64,000 bases of DNA from Bacillota bacterium (GTDB taxonomy: Bacteria; Bacillota; Clostridia; Christensenellales; Aristaeellaceae): the NCBI GenBank assembly GCA_023398575.1, contig JAEWSC010000058.1:44635-108634 (forward strand), written 5' to 3'. The notes beneath the pieces are model-generated. The model did no database searches and was not told the DNA's origin. It worked only from the letters and a program-made list of their open reading frames with translations. The first letter of the stretch is position 1; each line of letters starts with the position of its first letter. This document shows, one piece after another, positions 15,866 to 24,288 of this stretch. A program made the translations under genes and the position numbers.

Positions 15866-18393
15866 GTTACCCCAATGAATTGACTGCTCTGCCGCAGTGG
15901 ATATGCTGGCGACTGGAGCCCGACCCGAAGGGCGACAAGCCTCGAAAGGTTCCCTATGATCCCAAGACCGGACGCAAGGCATCCTCAACCAACCCACAGA
16001 CCTGGGCGACGCTGTCGGAGGCTGAGGCTGCGCGCAGTAAGTTTTTGTTCACGGGCCTGGGTTTCGTGTTCACGGAAGAATGCGGTATCGTCGGCGTGGA
16101 CATTGATCATTGTCGCACCGAGGATGGCACCCTGAACGATACAGCTCGCGCTATTCTGGAAAAGCATCCGTCCTATACGGAAATCTCGCCCTCAGGCACC
16201 GGCTTACACATATTTTATCACGGTACTATGCCGGGCAAGGGCAACAAGAACAGCACTACAGGAGTGGAGATGTATTCCACCGGCCGCTATTTCACCATGA
16301 CAGGGCAGCAACTGGACGGAACGCCGAAAGATATTGTCGATGGATTGGTGGCGCTCCCGTGGATTCATGAGACCTTTGTTGCAAAGAGGCGCAAGCCCAA
16401 AGCGGCCAAGGCAGCGCGCAAGCAGGTAAGGTTGGCCGATGAACAGGTGCTGGAAAAGGCCCGCGCAGCTTCGGGTGGCGACGAGTTTTCCGATCTGTGG
16501 GAAGGCCGATGGAAGGACAAATATGGCTCCCAATCCGAAGCCGATCTTGCGCTTTGCTGTGCACTCGCCTTCTGGACAGGCAAGGATGCCGAACAGATGG
16601 ACAGGCTGTTCCGCCAGTCGGCGTTGATCCGGGAGAAGTGGGACAATGTTCATCATGCGGACGGCTCTACCTATGGTGCAGAGACGATCCGGCAGGCTAT
16701 TGAGCGTACCGATCAGACCTATTCCCCGGAGGGCGAACCGGTCATCTTTGAGCAGAACGGGCGCTACTACCGCGTCAAGGGCGAACAGGTCTATCCGATC
16801 ACCAATTTCATCGTCCACCCGCTCGAGATGCTGATTGCCGAGGATGAAACACAGATGACCTGTGACCTTGTGACCATATACGGAGATACCTTCCGGCAAA
16901 CTTTCATGACCACTGATTTCGGTAACCTTCAGAAATTCAAAGGTGTGTTGAACAAACGGACGATTTCACTCAGCTACACGGGCAGCGACGGCGACCTTGA
17001 ATTGCTAAAAGGCTATCTCGCTGGGCTTACATGGCAGGTGAAATATGGCGTCAAGGCACTAGGCATGCACGAGCGAGATGGGCGTTGGGTCTTCGTTGGC
17101 AGAGGTGGTGCTTTCGCTGCGGGTGGTGAAGATGTGGACGATATGGTGCAACTTGAAAAGCATGCCTCCATAGAAACAACGCTGCATGATGCCAGCGCCA
17201 TTACGCCGGAGCGCTTCGCGGAGCTTGCACCATTGCTGCTGGAATACAACGAGCCGGCAAAGACAGTCTCTGTCCTTTCATGGTGCGCAGGCTGTTTTGT
17301 AAAGGAGCATCTTCGAAAGGCAGGTATTAAATATCCGCATTTATTTCTAATTGGTGAAGCAGGCAGCGGCAAATCAAATACACTGGAGCGCGTGATCCTA
17401 CCCATATTCGGGAGGAGCAAAGTAGTGGCTGCACCGCAAGTCACGGCTTTCACACTTATGAAGGACGCCGCCTCCAGCAATCTGTTCCCGCAGGCGTTAG
17501 ATGAATTCAAACCCTCGAAGATCGACCGCTTCCGCCTGGATGCTCTGCACAACCATATGCGTGACAGCTACGACGGCCATGCGGGCATGCGTGGGCGCGC
17601 GGATCAGACGCAAATCTCCTACGACCTGCTAGCCCCGGTGGTCGTGGCTGGCGAGGAATCCGCAGACGAAACGGCCGTGCGGGAACGCGGTATGGAACTG
17701 TTGTTCAGCAAGCGCGACCTTAAAGATGCTAGATGCCGCGCATCCTTCCAACGGCTGACGGCAATGCAGAATGATCTCCCCAGGATGGGCCGGGCGCTCT
17801 TGGATACGGTGCTGACGTTATCCACCAAAGCTGTGCAACAATGGCATGATGAAGCGTTGGCGCTTTTCAATCCCGCGCTGCCATCCCGCGTCGTGAACAA
17901 CCTCGCATGCTGCATGGTTGGTACTCGACTACTTGAAGCGCTCTGTGCCAGACAGGGTTTCGCATGGGGTCAGGTGTTTCCCATCAGCATAGATGCCTGC
18001 GTCAGGCATATGGAATATGCAGTCCGGGAATATCTGCTCGACGGCGGCGACTCCAACAAGAGTGTCATTGAGCAAACGCTGGAGGTCATGGACAGAATGA
18101 CTGTCAGCGCGGAGCATTGTGCCTTCTCCAAGGATGGAAAGGAGGTCGCCTTCCTGTTCGCCCGTTTCTATGACCAATACACGAAGTATCGGCGCGATCA
18201 TGCGATCTACGGCGAGTGTCTGTCGTACAACCAATTCGTGAAGCAACTAAAGAAATCTGATCTTTTCTTGGCCTTCAAGACGGTTCGGATTGGTAGTGCA
18301 ACACCCAAGGCGTATGTACTTGACTATGAGATGATCCAGCAGCGCTGCAATGTATCGGGGTTTCTCGGGACTGATGTACCGCCGTTACATTGA
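15862..18393 (+). CDS. Phage primase-helicase
   Basis: 843 aa from the ATG after CCAGGAGG. The N-terminal region (about 1-180) looks like the prim-pol type domain of phage/plasmid primases: GIVGVDIDHC, YTEISPSGTGLHIFYHG, VEMYSTGRYFTMTG. The C-terminal half holds an AAA+/SF3-like ATPase with Walker A LIGEAGSGKSNTLERV near residue 500. One protein would both prime and unwind DNA. It follows polA and DUF4406 in a coupled operon. Confidence 0.85.
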   Translation: MSYPNELTALPQWICWRLEPDPKGDKPRKVPYDPKTGRKASSTNPQTWATLSEAEAARSKFLFTGLGFVFTEECGIVGVDIDHCRTEDGTLNDTARAILEKHPSYTEISPSGTGLHIFYHGTMPGKGNKNSTTGVEMYSTGRYFTMTGQQLDGTPKDIVDGLVALPWIHETFVAKRRKPKAAKAARKQVRLADEQVLEKARAASGGDEFSDLWEGRWKDKYGSQSEADLALCCALAFWTGKDAEQMDRLFRQSALIREKWDNVHHADGSTYGAETIRQAIERTDQTYSPEGEPVIFEQNGRYYRVKGEQVYPITNFIVHPLEMLIAEDETQMTCDLVTIYGDTFRQTFMTTDFGNLQKFKGVLNKRTISLSYTGSDGDLELLKGYLAGLTWQVKYGVKALGMHERDGRWVFVGRGGAFAAGGEDVDDMVQLEKHASIETTLHDASAITPERFAELAPLLLEYNEPAKTVSVLSWCAGCFVKEHLRKAGIKYPHLFLIGEAGSGKSNTLERVILPIFGRSKVVAAPQVTAFTLMKDAASSNLFPQALDEFKPSKIDRFRLDALHNHMRDSYDGHAGMRGRADQTQISYDLLAPVVVAGEESADETAVRERGMELLFSKRDLKDARCRASFQRLTAMQNDLPRMGRALLDTVLTLSTKAVQQWHDEALALFNPALPSRVVNNLACCMVGTRLLEALCARQGFAWGQVFPISIDACVRHMEYAVREYLLDGGDSNKSVIEQTLEVMDRMTVSAEHCAFSKDGKEVAFLFARFYDQYTKYRRDHAIYGECLSYNQFVKQLKKSDLFLAFKTVRIGSATPKAYVLDYEMIQQRCNVSGFLGTDVPPLH

Positions 18394-18481
18394 GCATTGC
18401 CACGATTGGTGAGACGGGGGTTGTGGTAGTGTGGTAGAAAATTTTAATTTTCTATATATACACGGAAACGGAAATGCGTTT

Positions 18482-18515
18482 CGCGCACGCATGCGCGCAT
18501 GCGCGCGTATATACG
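18482..18515. other. 34-base alternating pyrimidine-purine tract
   Basis: Perfect pyrimidine/purine alternation, mostly CG and CA/TG steps ending in TATATA, with an internal GCATGCGC direct repeat. Such tracts can adopt Z-DNA. It lies in the 176-base gap between the primase and VRR-NUC genes, about 55 bases before the latter. The gap otherwise holds only A+T-rich sequence. Confidence 0.7.
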
Positions 18516-18569
18516 GCTACCTCTACAAAACCCCTCCACACTTACCACGAAACCACAAAGGAGACAGGA

Positions 18570-18854
18570 ATGGCTGAGCGTGATATCGTTACCTCGATTC
18601 TGCGGCTGCTCAAGAAAATGCCTTGCTGCTTCGCATGGAAGGAGCACGGTGGAATTTATGGGACGGCAGGCGTTCCGGATATCATTGCCTGCGTTAACGG
18701 GAGGTTTGTGGCCTTCGAGGTCAAAACCGAAACCGGCAAAATGACAAAGCTCCAAGAGATCACGATACAAAAAATCAGGAATGCAAAAGGACAAGCCTTC
18801 AAAGTCACTTCGGCGGCGGAGGTCGCCGCAATACTCAAACAATTGGAGGATTGA
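18570..18854 (+). CDS. VRR-NUC domain nuclease
   Basis: 94 aa, the minimal stand-alone form. The PD-(D/E)xK signature is clear: AGVPDIIACVNG gives the Asp, FEVKTETGKMTKLQ gives the ExK. VRR-NUC proteins are thought to resolve branched DNA in phage replication or packaging. AAAGGAG lies before the ATG. The stop is just before the DUF1492 start. Confidence 0.88.
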   Translation: MAERDIVTSILRLLKKMPCCFAWKEHGGIYGTAGVPDIIACVNGRFVAFEVKTETGKMTKLQEITIQKIRNAKGQAFKVTSAAEVAAILKQLED

Positions 18855-18859
18855 CCCTT

Positions 18860-19324
18860 ATGAACGATAAATCGATGACCGCCAAGGAATATCTCTCCCA
18901 AGCATACCGGATTGACCAGCGGATAAATGCGAAGTTGGAACAGGTAGCACGGCTGCGCTCCCTGACCCAGCGGGTCACCACCACTTTTGACTCCCAGCGG
19001 GTTAGCAGGACACGTGATGTGACATCGTCCCAAACAGCGATCAACAGACTTATAGAGGCTGAGGAAAAGGTGAATAAGGACATTGATGCCTTTATTGACT
19101 GCAAGCGTGAAATCCAGGAGGTTATCGACTGTTTGGAAGATGATGATTGCCGGCTTCTTTTAGAGCTTCGCTATCTTTGCATGAAATGCTGGGATGATAT
19201 CGCAATTGAAATGCATATCAGTCGCGCGCATGTTTACCGGCTGCACAACCTGGCACTGGCAATGACTGAAGATATCCTTGAAAAACGGAGGATGCAAAAC
19301 GATGCAAGCTGTCTCCATGCGTAA
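18860..19324 (+). CDS. DUF1492 phage protein
   Basis: 154 aa from the ATG with TTGGAGG upstream. N-terminal helices (MTAKEYLSQAYRIDQRINAK) and a C-terminal HTH-like segment (CWDDIAIEMHISRAHVYRLHN) match DUF1492, usually found just ahead of the terminase genes and often taken as a late-gene regulator. It overlaps the next gene by 23 bases. Confidence 0.8.
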   Translation: MNDKSMTAKEYLSQAYRIDQRINAKLEQVARLRSLTQRVTTTFDSQRVSRTRDVTSSQTAINRLIEAEEKVNKDIDAFIDCKREIQEVIDCLEDDDCRLLLELRYLCMKCWDDIAIEMHISRAHVYRLHNLALAMTEDILEKRRMQNDASCLHA

Positions 19325-19727
19325 CAATCCTCTTTATGCTCTTCCTTACTACAAGGTCCTCCATTTAGCCAATACTGTCTCTACCTTATACAGCTTACCT
19401 TTCATTCCGGCGAAAACGCTTATGCAGCAGTATAGTACAAAAAGCCCGATGCCTATTATTCTGGAAAACGAAAAGGGCAGGATATGGGTTGACAAATACT
19501 ATATCGCCATTCAGATGACAGACGGCATTGTTCGATATGTGTATCTTACAAGGCATCACATCCAGGAAGAGTATCAAAGCTATCTATTGGCACGGCATAT
19601 CCGAAGGAATCGGGTTTACCTGCCGGATACTATTAAAAAGGAATTTCAGTCTGCTACCAGGAAAATGAACCGGGAGAATAAAAACTACTACGTTTTCGAG
19701 AAGTGGACACTAAAGGAGACAAAATGA
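19302..19727 (+). CDS. Phage protein of unknown function
   Basis: 141 aa from MQAVSMRNN, with CGGAGG upstream and overlap with DUF1492. Basic at its C-terminus (ARHIRRNRVYLPDTIKKEF). Nothing in it points to an enzyme. Its lower GC than its neighbours may mean a later insertion. Confidence 0.55.
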   Translation: MQAVSMRNNPLYALPYYKVLHLANTVSTLYSLPFIPAKTLMQQYSTKSPMPIILENEKGRIWVDKYYIAIQMTDGIVRYVYLTRHHIQEEYQSYLLARHIRRNRVYLPDTIKKEFQSATRKMNRENKNYYVFEKWTLKETK

Positions 19728-19826
19728 GACCCATAAGCATGTTAATATAGTATTGTTGAATCATATCTCCCAAGCCTTCACGGTGTATGAACCGCGAGGG
19801 CTTTTCTTTTGCGCCTGGAGGTGTGC

Positions 19827-20180
19827 ATGCCCAGAAAACCAAAGCGCCCTTGCAGCTATCCTGGCTGCCCGGAGCTTACAAACGAGCGGTTCTGTGCATC
19901 GCACCAAAAGCGTATCGATGCCGACTATAACAAATACGGTCGTGATCCTGCATCCAGGCGGCAATATGGCAGGCTTTGGAGAAAAATCAGGGCACAGCAT
20001 CTGGTAGAGCATCCTTTGTGTGAAGTTTGTAAACGGGAAGACCGGACCACACCTGCCGAGGAAGTGCATCACATCCTTCCCCTCAGCAAAGGCGGCACCC
20101 ATGATTCTGATAACCTCATGAGTCTTTGCGTTTCCTGCCATTCCCGCATTACTGCCCGCGATGGTGGACGCTGGGGGTAG
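19827..20180 (+). CDS. HNH endonuclease
   Basis: 117 aa from MPRKPKRPCSYPG, with TGGAGG upstream. Zinc-type HNH: CEVCKRE, then EVHHILPLSKGGTHDSDNL, then CVSCHSRIT. HNH proteins beside cos-type terminases help cut the concatemer at the packaging site. It lies directly before a possible cos region and the small terminase. Confidence 0.9.
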   Translation: MPRKPKRPCSYPGCPELTNERFCASHQKRIDADYNKYGRDPASRRQYGRLWRKIRAQHLVEHPLCEVCKREDRTTPAEEVHHILPLSKGGTHDSDNLMSLCVSCHSRITARDGGRWG

Positions 20181-20302
20181 GGCTGGAGCAATCTCCAGTT
20201 TTATCCACTGACGTACGGCCCCGGCCCCATACGCAAGAAAAGCCAAAACCAAGTTCAAAATCAAGTTTTTTATATGCATCCCTACGAAAGGTGTGAACTG
20301 GC
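20181..20302 (+). other. Possible cos/packaging site region
   Basis: Non-coding DNA between HNH and small terminase. It holds the palindrome CTGGAG-CAAT-CTCCAG (20183-20198) and a G+C-rich box, TACGGCCCCGGCCCCATAC (about 20213-20232). This is the usual place for cos in HNH-carrying phages. The assignment rests on position and symmetry only. Confidence 0.4.
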
Positions 20303-20836
20303 ATGGCAAACGGGCACGGCGGGCCTCGACCGAATTCCGGCAGGCCGCGAAAGGCGCTGGCGGATGCGATCATTGAAGATACCCGCCCTTCCCGCCTAAA
20401 AGCCGTACAGTTCAAGGGGCTGAATCTGGCGGATGATTCCATGCCAACTATGCCCGAGGCGCTTGCCTACATAAAGGAAGTTCAAAGGGACGGCGATCAA
20501 TTGCTGGCCGAACACTTCTTTCAAGAAACATGGACATGGCTTACCGAGCGTAAATGCGAAAAGCTTTTTGAGGTTAGCTACCTCCAGCGATTTGCTATGC
20601 AGCAGGCACGGTACGTTCAGCTGGAACAGCTCATCAGCAAGCATGGATTCCTGGCGAAGTCCCCCTCAGGGGATGCCAGGGAAAGCCCACTGGAAACAAT
20701 CCTGCTGAATCGTCTGAAGGTGCTTAACCAAATGCAATACACCATTGAGAATACTGTGCGGGCCAATTGCGAGACGCCATATAAAGGATCATCCGCAGAT
20801 GACCCCATGGAAGTATTGCTCAATTGGAGGCGATAA
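20303..20836 (+). CDS. terS: Terminase small subunit (P27-like)
   Basis: 177 aa. The start MANGHGGPRPNSGRPRK is typical of P27-family small terminases; helical middle with YLQRFAMQQARYVQLE and the tail ETPYKGSSADDPMEVLLNW. It recognises the phage DNA end and recruits the large subunit. A gene for a homing nuclease and a modification cassette separate it from the large subunit, which is unusual. GAAAGG lies upstream. Confidence 0.8.
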   Translation: MANGHGGPRPNSGRPRKALADAIIEDTRPSRLKAVQFKGLNLADDSMPTMPEALAYIKEVQRDGDQLLAEHFFQETWTWLTERKCEKLFEVSYLQRFAMQQARYVQLEQLISKHGFLAKSPSGDARESPLETILLNRLKVLNQMQYTIENTVRANCETPYKGSSADDPMEVLLNWRR

Positions 20837-20839
20837 CTG

Positions 20840-21832
20840 GTGCATCAAAGGCGGGAGGTACAAAACGGAGACCGCTTTGGAGATCTCACAGTGATCAAAC
20901 CGGACGGCAAGGATCGGCATGGGCATTTGCAATATCAATGTCGTTGCGAATGTGGTTCCATCGTTTCGGTCATATCGTCCTTCTTGTTTCAGAAAAGAAA
21001 AATCCAGTGTAAGCTTTGCGCACAAAAAGCAGTTGCCAGCAAACGGCTGCGCGATATTGTTGGAATGACCATTCATGGTTGGCGCGTCATGGAGTTAATC
21101 GGAAGAGCCCCCCAAGGCGCATACCTATATAGATGCCTGTGCATCCATTGTGGCAATATAGCGGTCAAGACCGCCGGATCAATTCATGCTAAAAAGGGAG
21201 ATCTATGCACAAGGTGCCATCCCGATTATCAATTTCAGATTTCCGGCAGTACCGCTATCGGTAAACTGCCAAACGGATCTCAATTCTATGTGAATACACC
21301 CATGGTGCCGATTATCAGGAAAATGCGCTGGTGCATGGATTCAAGCGGCTATATCATCCACAATGAGCGTGGCAAGAAAACAATTTATCTTCACAGGTTT
21401 GTTCTGGGCCTAGCTGAGGACAGCATCGAAATTATCGACCACATCAACAGGAACAAACTGGACTGCCGCATTGAAAATCTGCGCAGCGTGACTGTCCACC
21501 AGAATTGCTTAAATCGCAATCGTTTGAAAAACAACACCAGCGGCTTTACCGGCGTTTGCCGTTCCTCAGATAAACGCACCTATGTTGTCAGGATAGGGCT
21601 GTTTGACCGGGATATCTATCTTGGCCGGACAAATGATCCTGTTCTTGGTGCACAAATGTATAACGTTGCCGCAATACTGCTATTTGGGGATTACGTCGGG
21701 CAGTTGAATGATGTACCAGAACCGGACAATATTCTTAAAAACCGTGTGACCCAAATCTGCCAGCCATATTTGCAGCAAGCGCGATCAATCGCAAACCCTC
21801 CTCGTCAAACGCGGAAATCATACAGCGCTTAA
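20840..21832 (+). CDS. HNH homing endonuclease with AP2 domain
   Basis: 330 aa from a GTG three bases after the terS stop, with GGAGG inside terS. The N-terminal half has two zinc-knuckle-like modules (CRCECGS, CKLCAQ, CLCIHCGN, CTRCHP). The HNH core is IDHINRNKLDCRIENLRSV with HQNCLNRN, and the C-terminus is an AP2-type DNA-binding segment (NNTSGFTGVCRSSDKRTY). A free-standing selfish nuclease between terminase genes, a classic place for homing endonucleases. It may cut terminase genes of related phages that lack it. Confidence 0.88.
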   Translation: MHQRREVQNGDRFGDLTVIKPDGKDRHGHLQYQCRCECGSIVSVISSFLFQKRKIQCKLCAQKAVASKRLRDIVGMTIHGWRVMELIGRAPQGAYLYRCLCIHCGNIAVKTAGSIHAKKGDLCTRCHPDYQFQISGSTAIGKLPNGSQFYVNTPMVPIIRKMRWCMDSSGYIIHNERGKKTIYLHRFVLGLAEDSIEIIDHINRNKLDCRIENLRSVTVHQNCLNRNRLKNNTSGFTGVCRSSDKRTYVVRIGLFDRDIYLGRTNDPVLGAQMYNVAAILLFGDYVGQLNDVPEPDNILKNRVTQICQPYLQQARSIANPPRQTRKSYSA

Positions 21833-21880
21833 CAGCCCCATACTCCGTTTCACAGTACAATCTATTTTAGGAGAATGGCT

Positions 21881-22468
21881 ATGAACATCCTTTCCTTGCC
21901 GCTTTCGAATATTTACCCCTATAAAAAGAACCCTCGTAAGAATGACAATGCAGTAAAAAGTGTCGCGGCCAGTATCCGACAGTTCGGTTTCCTTGTTCCT
22001 CTGGTGATAGACCGAAACCATGAGATTGTGGCTGGCCACACCCGTTACAAAGCTGCGCAATCCCTGGGCATGAAGGAGGTTCCCTGCGTCATCGCCGATG
22101 AACTGACGGAGGACCAGATCAAAGCCTTCCGGCTGGCAGATAACAAGGTTGGCGAAATAGCTCAGTGGGACATGGACCTGCTGCCATTGGAATTGGCCGA
22201 TATCGTTATGCCAATGACGGACTTTGGGTTCCAAGCAATATCGGATGATGATTTTTCTGATCAGTTCACACTGGCCGCCGGAGATAAAAAGCCGTTTCAG
22301 CAGATTAGCATCACGGTCCATGATGAACAGGCCCGGTTGATCCTGGCGGCGATCAAGTATGTTTACGATCAGGATACTGTAAAAGAGACATTTACCAACG
22401 AAAATCACAATGGCAATGGGCTATATGAGGTGGTGAAACAGTGGGCAGAGCAAAAGAAATTGTCATGA
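21881..22468 (+). CDS. ParB-like nuclease-domain protein (modification cassette)
   Basis: 195 aa. ParB N-terminal domain: PLSNIYPYKKNPRKND, FGFLVPLVIDRN, EIVAGHTRYKAAQSLGM, VIADELTEDQIKAFRLADNK. The C-terminal 80 residues are unknown. In phages this domain often accompanies DNA methylases and Mom-like proteins. AGGAGA lies six bases before the ATG at 21881; an ATG at 21875 is too close. The stop overlaps the next start (ATGA). Confidence 0.8.
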   Translation: MNILSLPLSNIYPYKKNPRKNDNAVKSVAASIRQFGFLVPLVIDRNHEIVAGHTRYKAAQSLGMKEVPCVIADELTEDQIKAFRLADNKVGEIAQWDMDLLPLELADIVMPMTDFGFQAISDDDFSDQFTLAAGDKKPFQQISITVHDEQARLILAAIKYVYDQDTVKETFTNENHNGNGLYEVVKQWAEQKKLS

Positions 22469-23184
22469 AAGTACTGCCTTCTACCATTGCCAACGCCTTC
22501 ATCAAGGCTCATCACTATTCCGGCAAGGTCGTGAACAATTCCAAGCTTCATTTCGGTGTGTTCTTGGACGGTCAGCTCCATGGCGTCATGTCCTATGGAC
22601 CGAGCTTGGATAAATCGAAGATCATTGGGCTAGTGGAAGGAACCGGGTGGAACGAGTTTCTTGAGTTGAATCGCATGGCCTTTGACAGCGTACTTCCCCG
22701 GAACAGCGAAAGCCGGGCCATTGCAATGAGCATACGGTTGATCAAAAAGCACGCGCCGCAGGTGAAATGGATCATTTCCTTTGCTGATGCATGCTCCTGC
22801 GGAGACGGCACCATTTACCGGGCCTCAAATTTTGTTTTGACCAGTATCAAAGAAAACCTGAACCTGGCGGAGTTACCAGACGGCACTCGTATCCACAAAA
22901 TGACACTTGCCTCCAATCCAACAACGCCACGCCGGGAACTAGGTGGACTGACCTTCTTCGATGTGACCGGTGGCACCTACAATTTCAATAAGTACCTGGA
23001 TTATGTGGGGGCAAAGCCAATACCCGGCTACCAGCTTCGATATATGTATTTCATTGATCCGGCTTGTCGTGAGCGGCTGACAGTGCCAGTGATCCCTTTT
23101 TCGAAGATCGACGAACTGGGCGCTGGCATGTACCGGGGTGAAAAGGTATCCCAGGCCGAAAGGCATGTGGCGCTGTCATCGTAA
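22465..23184 (+). CDS. Mom-like adenine modification protein
   Basis: 239 aa. It fits the Mom family (GNAT-like fold; phage Mu Mom converts adenine to N6-methylcarbamoyl-adenine to escape restriction). Features: AFIKAHHYSGKVVNNSK, GVFLDGQLHGVMSYG, ELNRMAFDSVLPRNSESRAI, and SFADACSCGDGTIYRASNF. The family name rests on overall pattern recalled from phage genomes. The ATG overlaps the ParB stop, so both are co-translated. Neighbours are a PP-loop protein and a ParB-methyltransferase fusion, so the set looks like a DNA-modification module. Confidence 0.75.
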   Translation: MKVLPSTIANAFIKAHHYSGKVVNNSKLHFGVFLDGQLHGVMSYGPSLDKSKIIGLVEGTGWNEFLELNRMAFDSVLPRNSESRAIAMSIRLIKKHAPQVKWIISFADACSCGDGTIYRASNFVLTSIKENLNLAELPDGTRIHKMTLASNPTTPRRELGGLTFFDVTGGTYNFNKYLDYVGAKPIPGYQLRYMYFIDPACRERLTVPVIPFSKIDELGAGMYRGEKVSQAERHVALSS

Positions 23185-23292
23185 GCAGCGTTGCAATCCT
23201 GCGCGGGTAGGCTAACAGCAAACCGTCCACCAACCTGTGGGAACCGATGGGGCAGCACCATCTCCGCGCTCAATTCTTTTTTGAGGTTTCAT

Positions 23293-24288
23293 ATGGAATT
23301 ATGGCAGTTGACACAGATGCAAAACCTGCCTCTGGAGGCGAAGATCCTCAAAACACAGCTTCGCATTCGGGAATGGTACGAACACTGGGACGGCATGGTC
23401 TATGTCTCCTTTTCGGGCGGCAAGGACTCCACTGTCCTTTTGCATCTGGTCCGCTCTTTGTATCCTGAGGTACCGGCTGTATTCTCAGATACCGGCCTGG
23501 AATTTCCCGAGATACGGGAATTCGTGAAGAATGTTGATAACGTGACCTGGCTACGTCCGGCCATGACTTTTAGGCAGGTGATCGAGAAACACGGATATCC
23601 CATCATCAGCAAGGAACAGAGCGAGTGGATACACCGTGTCCGGGTGGGCAATCCCGCTGTGGCAAAGGAAAAGCTCACTGGCTTACGCAGCAACGGTGAA
23701 CCCTCCCGTTACCATATCGCCAGCCAATGGCATTATCTGGTGAACGCGCCTTTCAAAATTGGCGCAGGCTGCTGCGGCGAAATGAAGAAAAAGCCGTTGA
23801 AAAAGTATGCCAAGGAAAGCAGGCGCGTGCCCATCATTGGTACGCTGGCCCATGAGAGCAAATTGCGCACCCAGCAATGGCTCAAGACCGGCTGTAACGC
23901 GTTTGATGCCAAGCGCCCCATTTCCACGCCTATATCCTTCTGGACGGATGCTGATGTGTGGGCATACATCTGCCAACATCATGTGCCATACAGCAAAATA
24001 TATGACATGGGGTATGAACGTACCGGCTGCATCTTCTGCATGTTCGGTGCGCACCTTGACAAAGAACCCACTCGGTTCCAGCGCCTCCAGCAGACGCATC
24101 CCAAGCTCTGGCGGTACTGCATTCGCGACTGGGAAGCCGGCGGCTTGGGGCTTCGGCCAGTTCTGGAAGCTGTTGGTATCCCTTATGAAAACTACATGAC
24201 AGGAGCCGTTCATGGAGATTCAAAAAATCCCTGCCGTCCAATTGAACCCAGCAGCGTACAATCCCCGAAAAGACCTGAAGCCGGGTGA
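23293..24288 (+). CDS. PAPS reductase/DndC-like PP-loop protein
   Basis: 332 aa. PP-loop YVSFSGGKDSTVLLHLV near residue 40, then VFSDTGLEFPEI. Cys pairs follow: GAGCCGEMKKKP, and CIFCMFGAHLDKE near residue 250, which may hold an Fe-S cluster or zinc. PP-loop proteins activate a substrate with ATP; relatives include PAPS reductase and the phosphorothioation protein DndC. Next to a Mom-like gene it could help make the group added to DNA, but this is inference. The ATG at 23293 has GAGG upstream. Its end overlaps the next gene by 77 bases. Confidence 0.85.
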   Translation: MELWQLTQMQNLPLEAKILKTQLRIREWYEHWDGMVYVSFSGGKDSTVLLHLVRSLYPEVPAVFSDTGLEFPEIREFVKNVDNVTWLRPAMTFRQVIEKHGYPIISKEQSEWIHRVRVGNPAVAKEKLTGLRSNGEPSRYHIASQWHYLVNAPFKIGAGCCGEMKKKPLKKYAKESRRVPIIGTLAHESKLRTQQWLKTGCNAFDAKRPISTPISFWTDADVWAYICQHHVPYSKIYDMGYERTGCIFCMFGAHLDKEPTRFQRLQQTHPKLWRYCIRDWEAGGLGLRPVLEAVGIPYENYMTGAVHGDSKNPCRPIEPSSVQSPKRPEAG

